Below are positions 45,498 through 58,500 of a stretch of 64,000 bases of DNA, one piece after another. Numbering within the stretch: the stretch's first letter is position 1; each line of letters starts with the position of its first letter. Origin of the DNA: Lotus japonicus (taxonomy: Eukaryota; Streptophyta; Magnoliopsida; Fabales; Fabaceae); NCBI RefSeq assembly GCF_012489685.1, contig NC_080043.1, positions 37,773,127-37,837,126 of the forward strand, in the 5' to 3' direction. The notes under the pieces were generated by a model, which searched no databases, was not told the DNA's origin, and saw nothing but the letters and a program-made list of their open reading frames with translations. Both the position numbers and the translations under genes were made by a program.

Positions 45498-45554
45498 ATT
45501 TAGGGAAAAAATGTAAACAGAACGAATGTATGATGTAATCAGAAAAATATTATG

Positions 45555-45560
45555 AATAAA
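45555..45560 (+). terminator. Poly(A) signal of the antisense gene
   Basis: AATAAA 58 bases after the stop, in an A/T-rich tail with a preceding TGTAA-type element. Confidence 0.5.
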
Positions 45561-45714
45561 AGGATTTTTTCAGACATATGTGACACAAATATTATATAGA
45601 TATGCATATATAATCACAAACGAATAAAGTAGAATAAGTAAATAAAAGGAACAGAGTTTAACAAAAAAAATAAAACAAAGTTAAGAAAAGGAAAAACGAA
45701 GAGATCCTAAAAAA

Positions 45715-48573
45715 CTAAGGTTTATCAGTGCGTCGCAGAAGTTCCATCATCATGTGCTTCATCTCAATCAGCATGGATTCATGAATGTCAAGACGTTGTT
45801 CCATGATGTCGAGTCTGGATGAGCTTGACTGAGCAGAACCGGAAGGAACATTCTGAGCAGCTTGAGGATCTGGAATGGAAGCAGAAGCATCAGGAGTAAA
45901 TACTACTGGTGCAAGTGCTTGGCATCTAAGAGCTTCAGCCTCAGCTTCAAGTCGCTCTGCCTCTAGTCTGGCTTGTTCAGCTTGAGCTGCTGCTAGACGT
46001 GCAGCTTCTTCTGCTTGAGCTTTCTGTCTCTGGGCTTCTTCAATAGCTTTGAGAAGCTTCTGTCTCTGTTCTTGTTCATGAAGAGCCACCCTTCGAGCAA
46101 ACCTTTGCTTTGCAGCCTCAATGCTCTGACTTCCCTCTGTATGCAGGAGCTGCATCATAATTGGAACTTGAGCCACTAGCCAAGTGCCCAGATTGTTCCA
46201 CTCATCAGCCACACGTTCAGCATTCTCACTGAGGTCAGTCTGACCGTGCACATTGCGTAGCATCATAGAAGCTTCATGATAGAAAGTATTGATGCACTCA
46301 GAGAGAGATGTGGGTCGGAGGTGAGTGTAGGGAATTATGGAGAGGTTGGGTTCAGGAGAGGCTGGGTGGTTGCTGCTGTGAGCTTCAGAGGCACCTTGTG
46401 GAGAACCAATGTTAAATGGTTGAGCATTGGGTTCAGAGGTTCCAAGGTGAGGGTCTGAAGTTTCAACCAGAGGATGGGGTGATCTAACCGAGGATTGGTT
46501 AGACACTGATTGTTCGGGTTCAGGTTCTGGTTGAATAGGCTCTTGTTGGTCTGGGGCAGGGTGAGCTTGTTGAGCCAAAGGGTCTGCCTCTTGTAAAGGA
46601 TTGGCCAAGATAGGTTCATCTGGGTCAACTAGACGGTCAGGTCTAGGGCCAGGATATCTCCTAGGGCTTGGACAAGTAAGATAATAATCTTCTAGGGTAG
46701 ACACCTTTTCTTTTCTTACCTCCATGAATTTTCTAATGGATTCAGAGTTATTGGAGGGAGAAGAATCAGCAACATGGGTTGGGAAGGATACAGGTGTATA
46801 GGCTGTGGAAGAGTCTGTATCCGTGGTTCTGGCAGCAGGACGTGCTGATGCTCTGGGAACAGAGTGATCAGACGTTCTGGGTTGTGGTTCTGTTTGGTTG
46901 GGCTCTGGTTGTTCATGGATGATGGGTTCAGAAGATAATGGGTCGTACGGAATGGTAATAAGAGAGGTAGGTTCTTCTGACCTAGAGGGTTGGTTCTGAA
47001 GCAAATTCCAGAGAGGTGCTTCAGTAGGTGAAGGTTGAAAGAATGAAGATCTGGGGGAATGTGGTGGAGAGGTGGTTTGTGCAGCTGGTTGGGATTCAGG
47101 AATAGGAGTGAGGGGATTTGAGGAGTGTTTGAGCATAGCAGAAATAGGGAGTGCATCAAATAAATTCAAATCATCATCAGAAGCAAGTGCAGGCTTACTT
47201 GAATGTGCTGATGATCTAGTCACTCTGGCAGGAGGTTCAGTCCTTCTGACCACTTCAGCAGCTGGTTCCACCCGAGTAGGCTTCACCACGATTCTGACCT
47301 GCTTCTTCTTCTTCTTGGGAGGACCATCCTCATCATCACTATCATCACCATCATCAGGCTTTCTCTTCGTCTTCTTGACCAGAGGGACATCGGATTCCTC
47401 AGAAGATTCGTCCAGTATCATCTTCCTCTGAGCTTTCTTTTTGGGAGGAGAAGGAAACTCTGGTGCTGGCGGCAGTCTGCTGACGAAATCATCAAGATCG
47501 ATTTCGAATCCTTGAGCCCTTAGGTCATCAACATAACACCTAATGGCGTCAGGATTGTCTGCCTGAGTCCACAGAGGGTAGTCATTCAGAGGCATCCTTC
47601 TGCTTCTGATTTCAGAAGATGTGTCTTCACGAGCAGGAGCAATCTTCTTCTGGACCAAACCCATCTTCTTCAGAGAATTTGCAGTGAAGACATCACTGAC
47701 AATGGTGCTCAGATCCTCTACACATCCAGCATTGACCAAATCTTGCACCAGGTTGCTCTCAATGAGAAAGTCTGAGAGCAGTCTCCCAAAGGGGATATAT
47801 TTGATGGCTGACTTGATGGAGGCGGTGGTGCGAGACTTCCGGATGCATTCCTTCAAGTAGGAGAACAGGAAGTAGGGAAGGCAGATCTTCTTCTGGTCTT
47901 GGATGAAGAACAGCATCACCTTCTGGTTGAAGTTGATGTAGTCTGGAGAACTGCCCTTTGGTCTCTGGTTTATGCAGTGGAGCAGGATCTTGTGCCAGAT
48001 TCTGAGCTTGGGATGAAGGTCCATCACCTTGTAACTCGTCTTTCCCGGTTTGAAAGTGGTGTACAGGGCCTCGTTGATTGTATTCTTGGTGCTGGGTTTC
48101 AGCTTCGATTCCGTGAGTTGGAAACGATACCCATAAGCAGTGTCTGCTCCCAGCAAGTTCACGAAGGACTTCTCCGTGATGATGATCTTTCTTCCAAGAA
48201 TGTACGATACCACCTGAGTATCGTCGCAGTCGGCATGCTTCCAGAATTCCTTTACCAGTTTCTCATACACCGGTCCTCGAAGTCAGTTGAAGTAATTTCC
48301 CCAACCTTGAGCTTGGACTTCAGGACGAAGATCATACCCATTTGCAGCCAGGTTGTCGAGGTTGAATCTCCATTCTGCCAGGACTTGGAGTTCCTCAGGA
48401 GCAAATACGCAGTGAACGGCACAGCCCCGTTCTGCAATTGGAACACTCTGCTCTTGAGCTTGACCTTGATCTGATGTCGGATTCTCAGGGCCCCTTTGAC
48501 CCGTTGCTAGACCGACTACCATGTGAGGGAACTGAGGTGCATCTGCAGTAGATCTTCTTGTTTGTCTCACCAT
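45715..48573 (-). pseudogene. Element H ORF3 (left copy): plant-mobile-like protein with coiled-coil tail
   Basis: The ATG at 48571-48573 (MVRQTRRSTADAPQFPHMVV) opens a 952-codon frame with a single TGA at 48283-48285. The folded N-terminal domain (VYEKLVKEFWKHADCD, SYILGRKIIITEKSFVNLLG, LRIWHKILLHCINQRPKGSS, FFIQDQKKICLPYFLFSYLK) aligns in layout with ORF3 of D, F and I. The middle is very Pro/Ser/Gln-rich with a Lys cluster (GPPKKKKKQVRIVVK). Near the C-terminus is a long Ala/Glu/Gln coiled coil (45930-46080), then a short amphipathic end. In databases such proteins are sometimes called envelope-like; I see no signal peptide or transmembrane segment. This is the better-preserved of the two copies. 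Confidence 0.75.
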
Positions 48574-49017
48574 TTTTGAAGTGGTTGAAGGTTTGAGGTA
48601 GAAGATGAAGGTTGAAAGATGAAGAGAGATCGAGAGAGAAATCGAGAATAAACGGTTTTGAAAAGCAGAGAGAGCGAGAGTAAAAACCGGAAGTGATGGA
48701 GATCGTGTGTGTATAGTGGGTTTTATCAAATAACCGTTGTTGATTCAAAAAGCACTTTAAGATCAACGGTTGAAAATTAAAGATAGATAGTAACAGTAAA
48801 ATACACAAATCACACACAGGAGAGAAGCATATCTACACACAATCATAACAGACTGTCACACGGGCACAAGGAACTATGCATCAGAAATTCTGACACATGT
48901 GTTGTTGTCTCAGCTTCAGAGTCAGTACCAGTGGGTACACACACTCTGATTGAGTTACCTTCTGGACTAGACATCTTCTGATCAAGAAGTATCATAGTCA
49001 GAGGTTCTGATCCATCT
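48574..49017 (-). promoter_or_regulatory. Pol-ORF3 spacer of H (left copy), possible internal promoter
   Basis: On the minus strand the 100 bases before the ORF3 ATG are strongly pyrimidine-rich (CTCTCGCTCTCTCTGC, TCGATTTCTCTCTCGATC), like a plant gene leader. A weak TATA-like CACTATACAC lies near 48711-48720. The pol stop is followed by several in-frame stops, so readthrough into ORF3 is not possible here. Confidence 0.4.
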
Positions 49018-51908
49018 TCACTCTGGACAAAAGTCCATGTTTAGATTTTTCAGAATAAAATTAAATCTATCCTCTGCTAAGGGCTTTGTAAAGATATCTG
49101 CCCATTGATGGTCAGTATCAACAAACTTCAGAAGAAGTACGCCCTTCTGTACATAATCTCTAATAAAGTGATACTTTACCTCAATGTGCTTTGCCCTTGA
49201 ATGCAAGATAGGATTCTTACTTAATGAGATTGCAGCAGTGTTATCACAATAGATTGGGATATTGCTCTCAAGGATCTGATAATCCTCCAGCTGATGTTTC
49301 ATCCAGAGCATCTGAGTGCTGCATATTGCTGCTGAGATATATTCTGCCTCTGCAGTTGATAGTGCAATGGTTGATTGCCTCTTGCTTGCCCATGAGACTA
49401 GATTGCTTCCCAGAAATTGACAATTTCCAGAAGTACTTTTTCTCTCTGTTCTATCTCCAGCATAATCAGCATCACAATAACCTGAAAGCTTATACTCTGA
49501 TGTTTTCTTATACATCAAGCCAAGGTTAGTGGTGCCTTTCAGATACCTTAGGATCCTCTTAACAGCAGTTAAGTGGGTTTCCCTTGGATCTGATTGGAAA
49601 CGAGCACATAAATGAACACTAAATAGTATGTCTGGCCTAGATGCAGTTAAGTATAGAAGTGAACCTATCATGCCACGATAGAGCTTCTGACATACTTTAC
49701 CACTTTTATCTTCTTTCTCCAGAATGCATGTAGGATGCATTGGAGTCTTGGCCACTGTAGATTCCAGCATATTGAACTTCTTCAGAAGTTCTTTAGTGTG
49801 CTTGCTCTGATGGATATATGTTCCTTCTGGTGTTTGATCAACTTGTATTCCCAGAAAGTACTTTAATTCTCCCATCATACTCATCTCGAATTCAGCCTGC
49901 ATCATCTCAGAAAATTCTTTGCATAGAGATTGATGAGCAGAACCAAATATAATATCATCAACATAAATTTGCACAATTAAGATATCATCTTTATAAGTCT
50001 TGCAAAAAAGAGTTGTATCTACTTTACCCCTTACAAACTCATTCTCCAGAAGGAATGAGCTGAGTCTCTCATACCATGCTCTGGGAGCTTGCTTCAGACC
50101 GTAGAGTGATTTCTTCAATTTGAACACATGCTCTGGTTTCTTCTCATCTTCAAAACCTGGGGGTTGATGAACATATACTTCCTCTGAGATATAACCATTT
50201 AGGAAGGCACTCTTCACGTCCATCTGATGTAGAACTATGTTGTGATTTACTGAGAAGGAGATCAACAGTCTGATTGCCTCCAGTCTTGCTACTGGAGCAA
50301 ATGTTTCAGTGTAGTCTATTCCTTCCTGCTGGCTGTAGCCTTGCGCAACTAGCCTTGCCTTGTTTCTGACTACATCTCCTTTCTCATTCAGCTTGTTTCT
50401 GAATACCCATTTCGTTCCAATAACATGGACATTCTCAGGTTTCTTCACTAAGCTCCAAACATCATTCTTAGAGAATTGATTCAATTCTTCTTCCATGGCC
50501 AGAATCCAATCCTTGTCCTGAAGAGCTTCATCTATGGACTTGGGTTCAATTAAGGACACCAATCCTTTCAGACTGAGCACGGTTTCTTCAGAGGGTCTGA
50601 AGGCAGATCTGGTTCTGACTGGTTCGTCTTTGTTGCCCAGAATCAATTCCTTAGGGTGAGCTGCAGTGATTCTGCTCTTCTTCAGAGTTTGTGAGTTAGA
50701 GGGACCAGCTTCTTCCTCTGGTTCATCTTCCTCTGGCTCATCTTCCTCTGGAGCTTTGCCTTTGTCAGAAACATTTATGCTTAAATCTGCAAACTTTTCA
50801 ACTAGCTTTGACTGGTCAGAGTCAAGCTTATCATCAAATCTAACATGAATAGATTCTTCAATAGTCTTAGCATCAGTATTATAAAATCTAAAACCTTTAG
50901 ATCTCTCAGAGTAACCGAGTAATAGACACTTAGAAGACTTAGCATCGAATTTATGCAATCTATCCTAGTATTGAGAACATAACAAACACAGCCAAAAGGA
51001 TGAAAATAAGAAATGTTGGGCTTTATGTTCTTCCACAATTCATAAGGAGTCTTATTCAGAATTGGTCTCACAGAGATTCTGTTCTGAATGTAACATGTTG
51101 TATTTACTGCTCTGCCCAAAAGTGCTTAGCCATGCCAGTTTCTTGGAGCATGGTTCTAGCCATCTCCTGAAGAGTTCCGTTCTTCCTCTCAACAACACCT
51201 TTTGTTGAGGAGTTCTGGGACAAGAGAATCATGTGCAATTCCATAGGAATCAAACAGACTCTCAACTTGTCATTCCTCAAACTCTCCACCATGGTCACTT
51301 CTGACACGCACAATCCTACAAGCCTTCTCGTTTTGCACTTGAGCAATGAAGGTAGAGAACACAGCATGAGACTCATCCTTGCGGGTTAGAAACTTTACCC
51401 ATGTCCACGGCTATAGTCATCAACGATAACCATCCCATATCTCTTGCCACCTATAGACTCAGTTTTCACTGGTCCAAACAGGTCGATATGCAGAAGTTCA
51501 ACGGCCTTGAGGTTGAGACAACATCTTTGCCTTGAAAGGGACTTTTGTGAATTTGCCTTTCTGACATGCTTCACAAAGAGCGTCTGAAGCGAACTTCAGA
51601 TTGGGTAAGCCCCTGACAAGGTTTAGCTTGCTCAGCTGAGAAATCTTTCTCATGCTGGCATGCCCTAACCGTCTATGCCATACCCACTGCTCTTTCATTA
51701 ACAGACAGAAGGCACTTCACATTCTGAGCCTCCAACTCAGATAATCTGATCTTATAATGTTGTTCTTCCTCTTGCTGTTAAACAGAACAGAGCCATCGAT
51801 CTGACTTACAGCCCGGCAGGACTTTTGATTGAATATAACATCATAACCCTTGTCAGCTAATTGACTTATAGACAATAAGTTATGTGTTAAGCCGTCTACC
51901 AATAACAC
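49018..51908 (-). pseudogene. pol: Element H Pol (left copy, cut by the gap)
   Basis: 49018-50958 is open and identical to the matching part of the right copy (RT with YVDDIIFGS, RNase H with GYCDADYAG and [11 protein letters not shown]). From 50960 to 51908 the integrase reads in several frames because of about ten one-base indels relative to 57480-58436. That pattern suggests low-quality contig-end sequence rather than real mutations. Confidence 0.85.
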
Positions 51909-52008
51909 NNNNNNNNNNNNNNNNNNNNNNNNNNNNNNNNNNNNNNNNNNNNNNNNNNNNNNNNNNNNNNNNNNNNNNNNNNNNNNNNNNNNNNNNNNNN
52001 NNNNNNNN
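51909..52008. other. Scaffold gap, 100 N
   Basis: Exactly 100 unknown bases, the conventional placeholder for a gap of unknown size. The two flanks overlap in sequence. Confidence 0.99.
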
Positions 52009-52237
52009 TCTCCATTCTAGATTTAGGGAAAAAATGTAAACAGAACGAATGTATGATGTAATCAGAAAAATATTATGAATAAAAGGATTTTTTCAGACAT
52101 ATGTGACACAAATATTATATAGATATGCATATATAATCACAAACGAATAAAGTAGAATAAGTAAATAAAAGGAACAGAGTTTAACAAAAAAAATAAAACA
52201 AAGTTAAGAAAAGGAAAAACGAAGAGATCCTAAAAAA

Positions 52238-55094
52238 CTAAGGTTTATCAGTGCGTCGCAGAAGTTCCATCATCATGTGCTTCATCTCAATCAGCATGGA
52301 TTCATGAATGTCAAGACGTTGTTCCATGATGTCGAGTCTGGATGAGCTTGACTGAGCAGAACCGGAAGGAACATTCTGAGCAGCTTGAGGATCTGGAATG
52401 GAAGCAGAAGCATCAGGAGTAAATACTACTGGTGCAAGTGCTTGGCATCTAAGAGCTTCAGCCTCAGCTTCAAGTCGCTCTGCCTCTAGTCTGGCTTGTT
52501 CAGCTTGAGCTGCTGCTAGACGTGCAGCTTCTTCTGCTTGAGCTTTCTGTCTCTGGGCTTCTTCAATAGCTTGAGAAGCTTCTGTCTCTGTTCTTGTTCA
52601 TGAAGAGCCACCCTTCGAGCAAACCTTTGCTTTGCAGCCTCAATGCTCTGACTTCCCTCTGTATGCAGGAGCTGCATCATAATTGGAACTTGAGCCACTA
52701 GCCAAGTGCCCAGATTGTTCCACTCATCAGCCACACGTTCAGCATTCTCACTGAGGTCAGTCTGACCGTGCACATTGCGTAGCATCATAGAAGCTTCATG
52801 ATAGAAAGTATTGATGCACTCAGAGAGAGATGTGGGTCGGAGGTGAGTGTAGGGAATTATGGAGAGGTTGGGTTCAGGAGAGGCTGGGTGGTTGCTGCTG
52901 TGAGCTTCAGAGGCACCTTGTGGAGAACCAATGTTAAATGGTTGAGCATTGGGTTCAGAGGTTCCAAGGTGAGGGTCTGAAGTTTCAACCAGAGGATGGG
53001 GTGATCTAACCGAGGATTGGTTAGACACTGATTGTTCGGGTTCAGGTTCTGGTTGAATAGGCTCTTGTTGGTCTGGGGCAGGGTGAGCTTGTTGAGCCAA
53101 AGGGTCTGCCTCTTGTAAAGGATTGGCCAAGATAGGTTCATCTGGGTCAACTAGACGGTCAGGTCTAGGGCCAGGATATCTCCTAGGGCTTGGACAAGTA
53201 AGATAATAATCTTCTAGGGTAGACACCTTTTCTTTCTTACCTCCATGAATTTTCTAATGGATTCAGAGTTATTGGAGGGAGAAGAATCAGCAACATGGGT
53301 TGGGAAGGATACAGGTGTATAGGCTGTGGAAGAGTCTGTATCCGTGGTTCTGGCAGCAGGACGTGCTGATGCTCTGGGAACAGAGTGATCAGACGTTCTG
53401 GGTTGTGGTTCTGTTTGGTTGGGCTCTGGTTGTTCATGGATGATGGGTTCAGAAGATAATGGGTCGTACGGAATGGTAATAAGAGAGGTAGGTTCTTCTG
53501 ACCTAGAGGGTTGGTTCTGAAGCAAATTCCAGAGAGGTGCTTCAGTAGGTGAAGGTTGAAAGAATGAAGATCTGGGGGAATGTGGTGGAGAGGTGGTTTG
53601 TGCAGCTGGTTGGGATTCAGGAATAGGAGTGAGGGGATTTGAGGAGTGTTTGAGCATAGCAGAAATAGGGAGTGCATCAAATAAATTCAAATCATCATCA
53701 GAAGCAAGTGCAGGCTTACTTGAATGTGCTGATGATCTAGTCACTCTGGCAGGAGGTTCAGTCCTTCTGACCACTTCAGCAGCTGGTTCCACCCGAGTAG
53801 GCTTCACCACGATTCTGACCTGCTTCTTCTTCTTCTTGGGAGGACCATCCTCATCATCACTATCATCACCATCATCAGGCTTTCTCTTCGTCTTCTTGAC
53901 CAGAGGGACATCGGATTCCTCAGAAGATTCGTCCAGTATCATCTTCCTCTGAGCTTTCTTTTTGGGAGGAGAAGGAAACTCTGGTGCTGGCGGCAGTCTG
54001 CTGACGAAATCATCAAGATCGATTTCGAATCCTTGAGCCCTTAGGTCATCAACATAACACCTAATGGCGTCAGGATTGTCTGCCTGAGTCCACAGAGGGT
54101 AGTCATTCAGAGGCATCCTTCTGCTTCTGATTTCAGAAGATGTGTCTTCACGAGCAGGAGCAATCTTCTTCTGGACCAAACCCATCTTCTTCAGAGAATT
54201 TGCAGTGAAGACATCACTGACAATGGTGCTCAGATCCTCTACACATCCAGCATTGACCAAATCTTGCACCAGGTTGCTCTCAATGAGAAAGTCTGAGAGC
54301 AGTCTCCCAAAGGGGATATATTTGATGGCTGACTTGATGGAGGCGGTGGTGCGAGACTTCCGGATGCATTCCTTCAAGTAGGAGAACAGGAAGTAGGGAA
54401 GGCAGATCTTCTTCTGGTCTTGGATGAAGAACAGCATCACCTTCTGGTTGAAGTTGATGTAGTCTGGAGAACTGCCCTTTGGTCTCTGGTTTATGCAGTG
54501 GAGCAGGATCTTGTGCCAGATTCTGAGCTTGGGATGAAGGTCCATCACCTTGTAACTCGTCTTTCCCGGTTTGAAAGTGGTGTACAGGGCCTCGTTGATT
54601 GTATTCTTGGTGCTGGGTTTCAGCTTCGATTCCGTGAGTTGGAAACGATACCCATAAGCAGTGTCTGCTCCCAGCAAGTTCACGAAGGACTTCTCCGTGA
54701 TGATGATCTTTCTTCCAAGAATGTACGATACCACCTGAGTATCGTCGCAGTCGGCATGCTTCCAGAATTCCTTTACCAGTTTCTCATACACCGGTCCTCG
54801 AAGTCAGTTGAAGTAATTTCCCCAACCTTGAGCTTGGACTTCAGGACGAAGATCATACCCATTTGCAGCCAGGTTGTCGAGGTTGAATCTCCATTCTGCC
54901 AGGACTTGGAGTTCCTCAGGAGCAAATACGCAGTGAACGGCACAGCCCCGTTCTGCAATTGGAACACTCTGCTCTTGAGCTTGACCTTGATCTGATGTCG
55001 GATTCTCAGGGCCCCTTTGACCCGTTGCTAGACCGACTACCATGTGAGGGAACTGAGGTGCATCTGCAGTAGATCTTCTTGTTTGTCTCACCAT
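52238..55094 (-). pseudogene. Element H ORF3 (right copy)
   Basis: Same protein as 45715-48573, from the ATG at 55092-55094. It carries the same TGA (54804-54806) plus two extra one-base losses near 53233 and 52573, which end the frame early. Since the extra defects sit close to the gap, I read them as sequencing errors and the left copy as the truer version. Confidence 0.7.
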
Positions 55095-55538
55095 TTTTGA
55101 AGTGGTTGAAGGTTTGAGGTAGAAGATGAAGGTTGAAAGATGAAGAGAGATCGAGAGAGAAATCGAGAATAAACGGTTTTGAAAAGCAGAGAGAGCGAGA
55201 GTAAAAACCGGAAGTGATGGAGATCGTGTGTGTATAGTGGGTTTTATCAAATAACCGTTGTTGATTCAAAAAGCACTTTAAGATCAACGGTTGAAAATTA
55301 AAGATAGATAGTAACAGTAAAATACACAAATCACACACAGGAGAGAAGCATATCTACACACAATCATAACAGACTGTCACACGGGCACAAGGAACTATGC
55401 ATCAGAAATTCTGACACATGTGTTGTTGTCTCAGCTTCAGAGTCAGTACCAGTGGGTACACACACTCTGATTGAGTTACCTTCTGGACTAGACATCTTCT
55501 GATCAAGAAGTATCATAGTCAGAGGTTCTGATCCATCT
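55095..55538 (-). other. Pol-ORF3 spacer of H (right copy)
   Basis: Identical to 48574-49017, with the same pyrimidine-rich leader before the ORF3 ATG. Confidence 0.6.
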
Positions 55539-58500
55539 TCACTCTGGACAAAAGTCCATGTTTAGATTTTTCAGAATAAAATTAAATCTATCCTCTGCTA
55601 AGGGCTTTGTAAAGATATCTGCCCATTGATGGTCAGTATCAACAAACTTCAGAAGAAGTACGCCCTTCTGTACATAATCTCTAATAAAGTGATACTTTAC
55701 CTCAATGTGCTTTGCCCTTGAATGCAAGATAGGATTCTTACTTAATGAGATTGCAGCAGTGTTATCACAATAGATTGGGATATTGCTCTCAAGGATCTGA
55801 TAATCCTCCAGCTGATGTTTCATCCAGAGCATCTGAGTGCTGCATATTGCTGCTGAGATATATTCTGCCTCTGCAGTTGATAGTGCAATGGTTGATTGCC
55901 TCTTGCTTGCCCATGAGACTAGATTGCTTCCCAGAAATTGACAATTTCCAGAAGTACTTTTTCTCTCTGTTCTATCTCCAGCATAATCAGCATCACAATA
56001 ACCTGAAAGCTTATACTCTGATGTTTTCTTATACATCAAGCCAAGGTTAGTGGTGCCTTTCAGATACCTTAGGATCCTCTTAACAGCAGTTAAGTGGGTT
56101 TCCCTTGGATCTGATTGGAAACGAGCACATAAATGAACACTAAATAGTATGTCTGGCCTAGATGCAGTTAAGTATAGAAGTGAACCTATCATGCCACGAT
56201 AGAGCTTCTGACATACTTTACCACTTTTATCTTCTTTCTCCAGAATGCATGTAGGATGCATTGGAGTCTTGGCCACTGTAGATTCCAGCATATTGAACTT
56301 CTTCAGAAGTTCTTTAGTGTGCTTGCTCTGATGGATATATGTTCCTTCTGGTGTTTGATCAACTTGTATTCCCAGAAAGTACTTTAATTCTCCCATCATA
56401 CTCATCTCGAATTCAGCCTGCATCATCTCAGAAAATTCTTTGCATAGAGATTGATGAGCAGAACCAAATATAATATCATCAACATAAATTTGCACAATTA
56501 AGATATCATCTTTATAAGTCTTGCAAAAAAGAGTTGTATCTACTTTACCCCTTACAAACTCATTCTCCAGAAGGAATGAGCTGAGTCTCTCATACCATGC
56601 TCTGGGAGCTTGCTTCAGACCGTAGAGTGATTTCTTCAATTTGAACACATGCTCTGGTTTCTTCTCATCTTCAAAACCTGGGGGTTGATGAACATATACT
56701 TCCTCTGAGATATAACCATTTAGGAAGGCACTCTTCACGTCCATCTGATGTAGAACTATGTTGTGATTTACTGAGAAGGAGATCAACAGTCTGATTGCCT
56801 CCAGTCTTGCTACTGGAGCAAATGTTTCAGTGTAGTCTATTCCTTCCTGCTGGCTGTAGCCTTGCGCAACTAGCCTTGCCTTGTTTCTGACTACATCTCC
56901 TTTCTCATTCAGCTTGTTTCTGAATACCCATTTCGTTCCAATAACATGGACATTCTCAGGTTTCTTCACTAAGCTCCAAACATCATTCTTAGAGAATTGA
57001 TTCAATTCTTCTTCCATGGCCAGAATCCAATCCTTGTCCTGAAGAGCTTCATCTATGGACTTGGGTTCAATTAAGGACACCAATCCTTTCAGACTGAGCA
57101 CGGTTTCTTCAGAGGGTCTGAAGGCAGATCTGGTTCTGACTGGTTCGTCTTTGTTGCCCAGAATCAATTCCTTAGGGTGAGCTGCAGTGATTCTGCTCTT
57201 CTTCAGAGTTTGTGAGTTAGAGGGACCAGCTTCTTCCTCTGGTTCATCTTCCTCTGGCTCATCTTCCTCTGGAGCTTTGCCTTTGTCAGAAACATTTATG
57301 CTTAAATCTGCAAACTTTTCAACTAGCTTTGACTGGTCAGAGTCAAGCTTATCATCAAATCTAACATGAATAGATTCTTCAATAGTCTTAGCATCAGTAT
57401 TATAAAATCTAAAACCTTTAGATCTCTCAGAGTAACCGAGTAATAGACACTTAGAAGACTTAGCATCGAATTTATGCAATCTATCCTTAGTATTGAGAAC
57501 ATAACAAACACAGCCAAAAGGATGAAAATAAGAAATGTTGGGCTTTATGTTCTTCCACAATTCATAAGGAGTCTTATTCAGAATTGGTCTCACAGAGATT
57601 CTGTTCTGAATGTAACATGTTGTATTTACTGCCTCTGCCCAAAAGTGCTTAGCCATGCCAGTTTCTTGGAGCATGGTTCTAGCCATCTCCTGAAGAGTTC
57701 CGTTCTTCCTCTCAACAACACCGTTTTGTTGAGGAGTTCTGGGACAAGAGAAATCATGTGCAATTCCATAGGAATCAAACAGACTCTCAAACTTGTCATT
57801 CTCAAACTCTCCACCATGGTCACTTCTGACACGCACAATCCTACAAGCCTTCTCGTTTTGCACTTGAGCAATGAAGGTAGAGAACACAGCATGAGACTCA
57901 TCCTTGCGGGTTAGAAACTTTACCCATGTCCAGCGGCTATAGTCATCAACGATAACCATCCCATATCTCTTGCCACCTATAGACTCAGTTTTCACTGGTC
58001 CAAACAGGTCGATATGCAGAAGTTCTAACGGCCTTGAGGTTGAGACAACATTCTTTGCCTTGAAAGGGACTTTTGTGAATTTGCCTTTCTGACATGCTTC
58101 ACAAAGAGCGTCTGAAGCGAACTTCAGATTGGGTAAGCCCCTGACAAGGTTTAGCTTGCTCAGCTGAGAAATCTTTCTCATGCTGGCATGCCCTAACCGT
58201 CTATGCCATACCCACTGCTCTTCATTAACAGACAGAAGGCACTTCACATTCTGAGCCTCCAACTCAGATAATCTGATCTTATAAATGTTGTTCTTCCTCT
58301 TGCTGTTAAACAGAACAGAGCCATCGATCTGACTTACAGCCCGGCAGGACTTTTGATTGAATATAACATCATAACCCTTGTCAGCTAATTGACTTATAGA
58401 CAATAAGTTATGTGTTAAGCCGTCTACCAATAACACATTATCAATGCATGGACTACTATCTACACAAATAGTACCAGTACCAACAATTTTACCCTTTTCG

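Larger units (their letters stand above)
45488..51908. repeat. Left copy of a duplicated 6.4-kb segment (probable assembly artefact)
   Basis: This segment equals 52011-58436 almost base for base. The differences are single-base indels clustered in the last 950 bases, next to the N gap. It covers the end of the antisense gene, ORF3 and most of pol of H. Confidence 0.9.
52011..58436. repeat. Right copy of the duplicated 6.4-kb segment
   Basis: Matches 45488-51908. Only near its own left end (near 52573 and near 53233) does it have single-base losses, again next to the gap. Confidence 0.9.

Noticed and set aside
47899..48474. 191-codon plus-strand ORF (repeated at 54420-54995)
   Set aside because: Antisense shadow of the conserved N-terminal domain of H ORF3; no promoter of its own.
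45488..58436. True tandem duplication inside element H
   Set aside because: Breakpoints coincide with a 100-N gap and differences are indels at the contig ends; an artefact explains it better.
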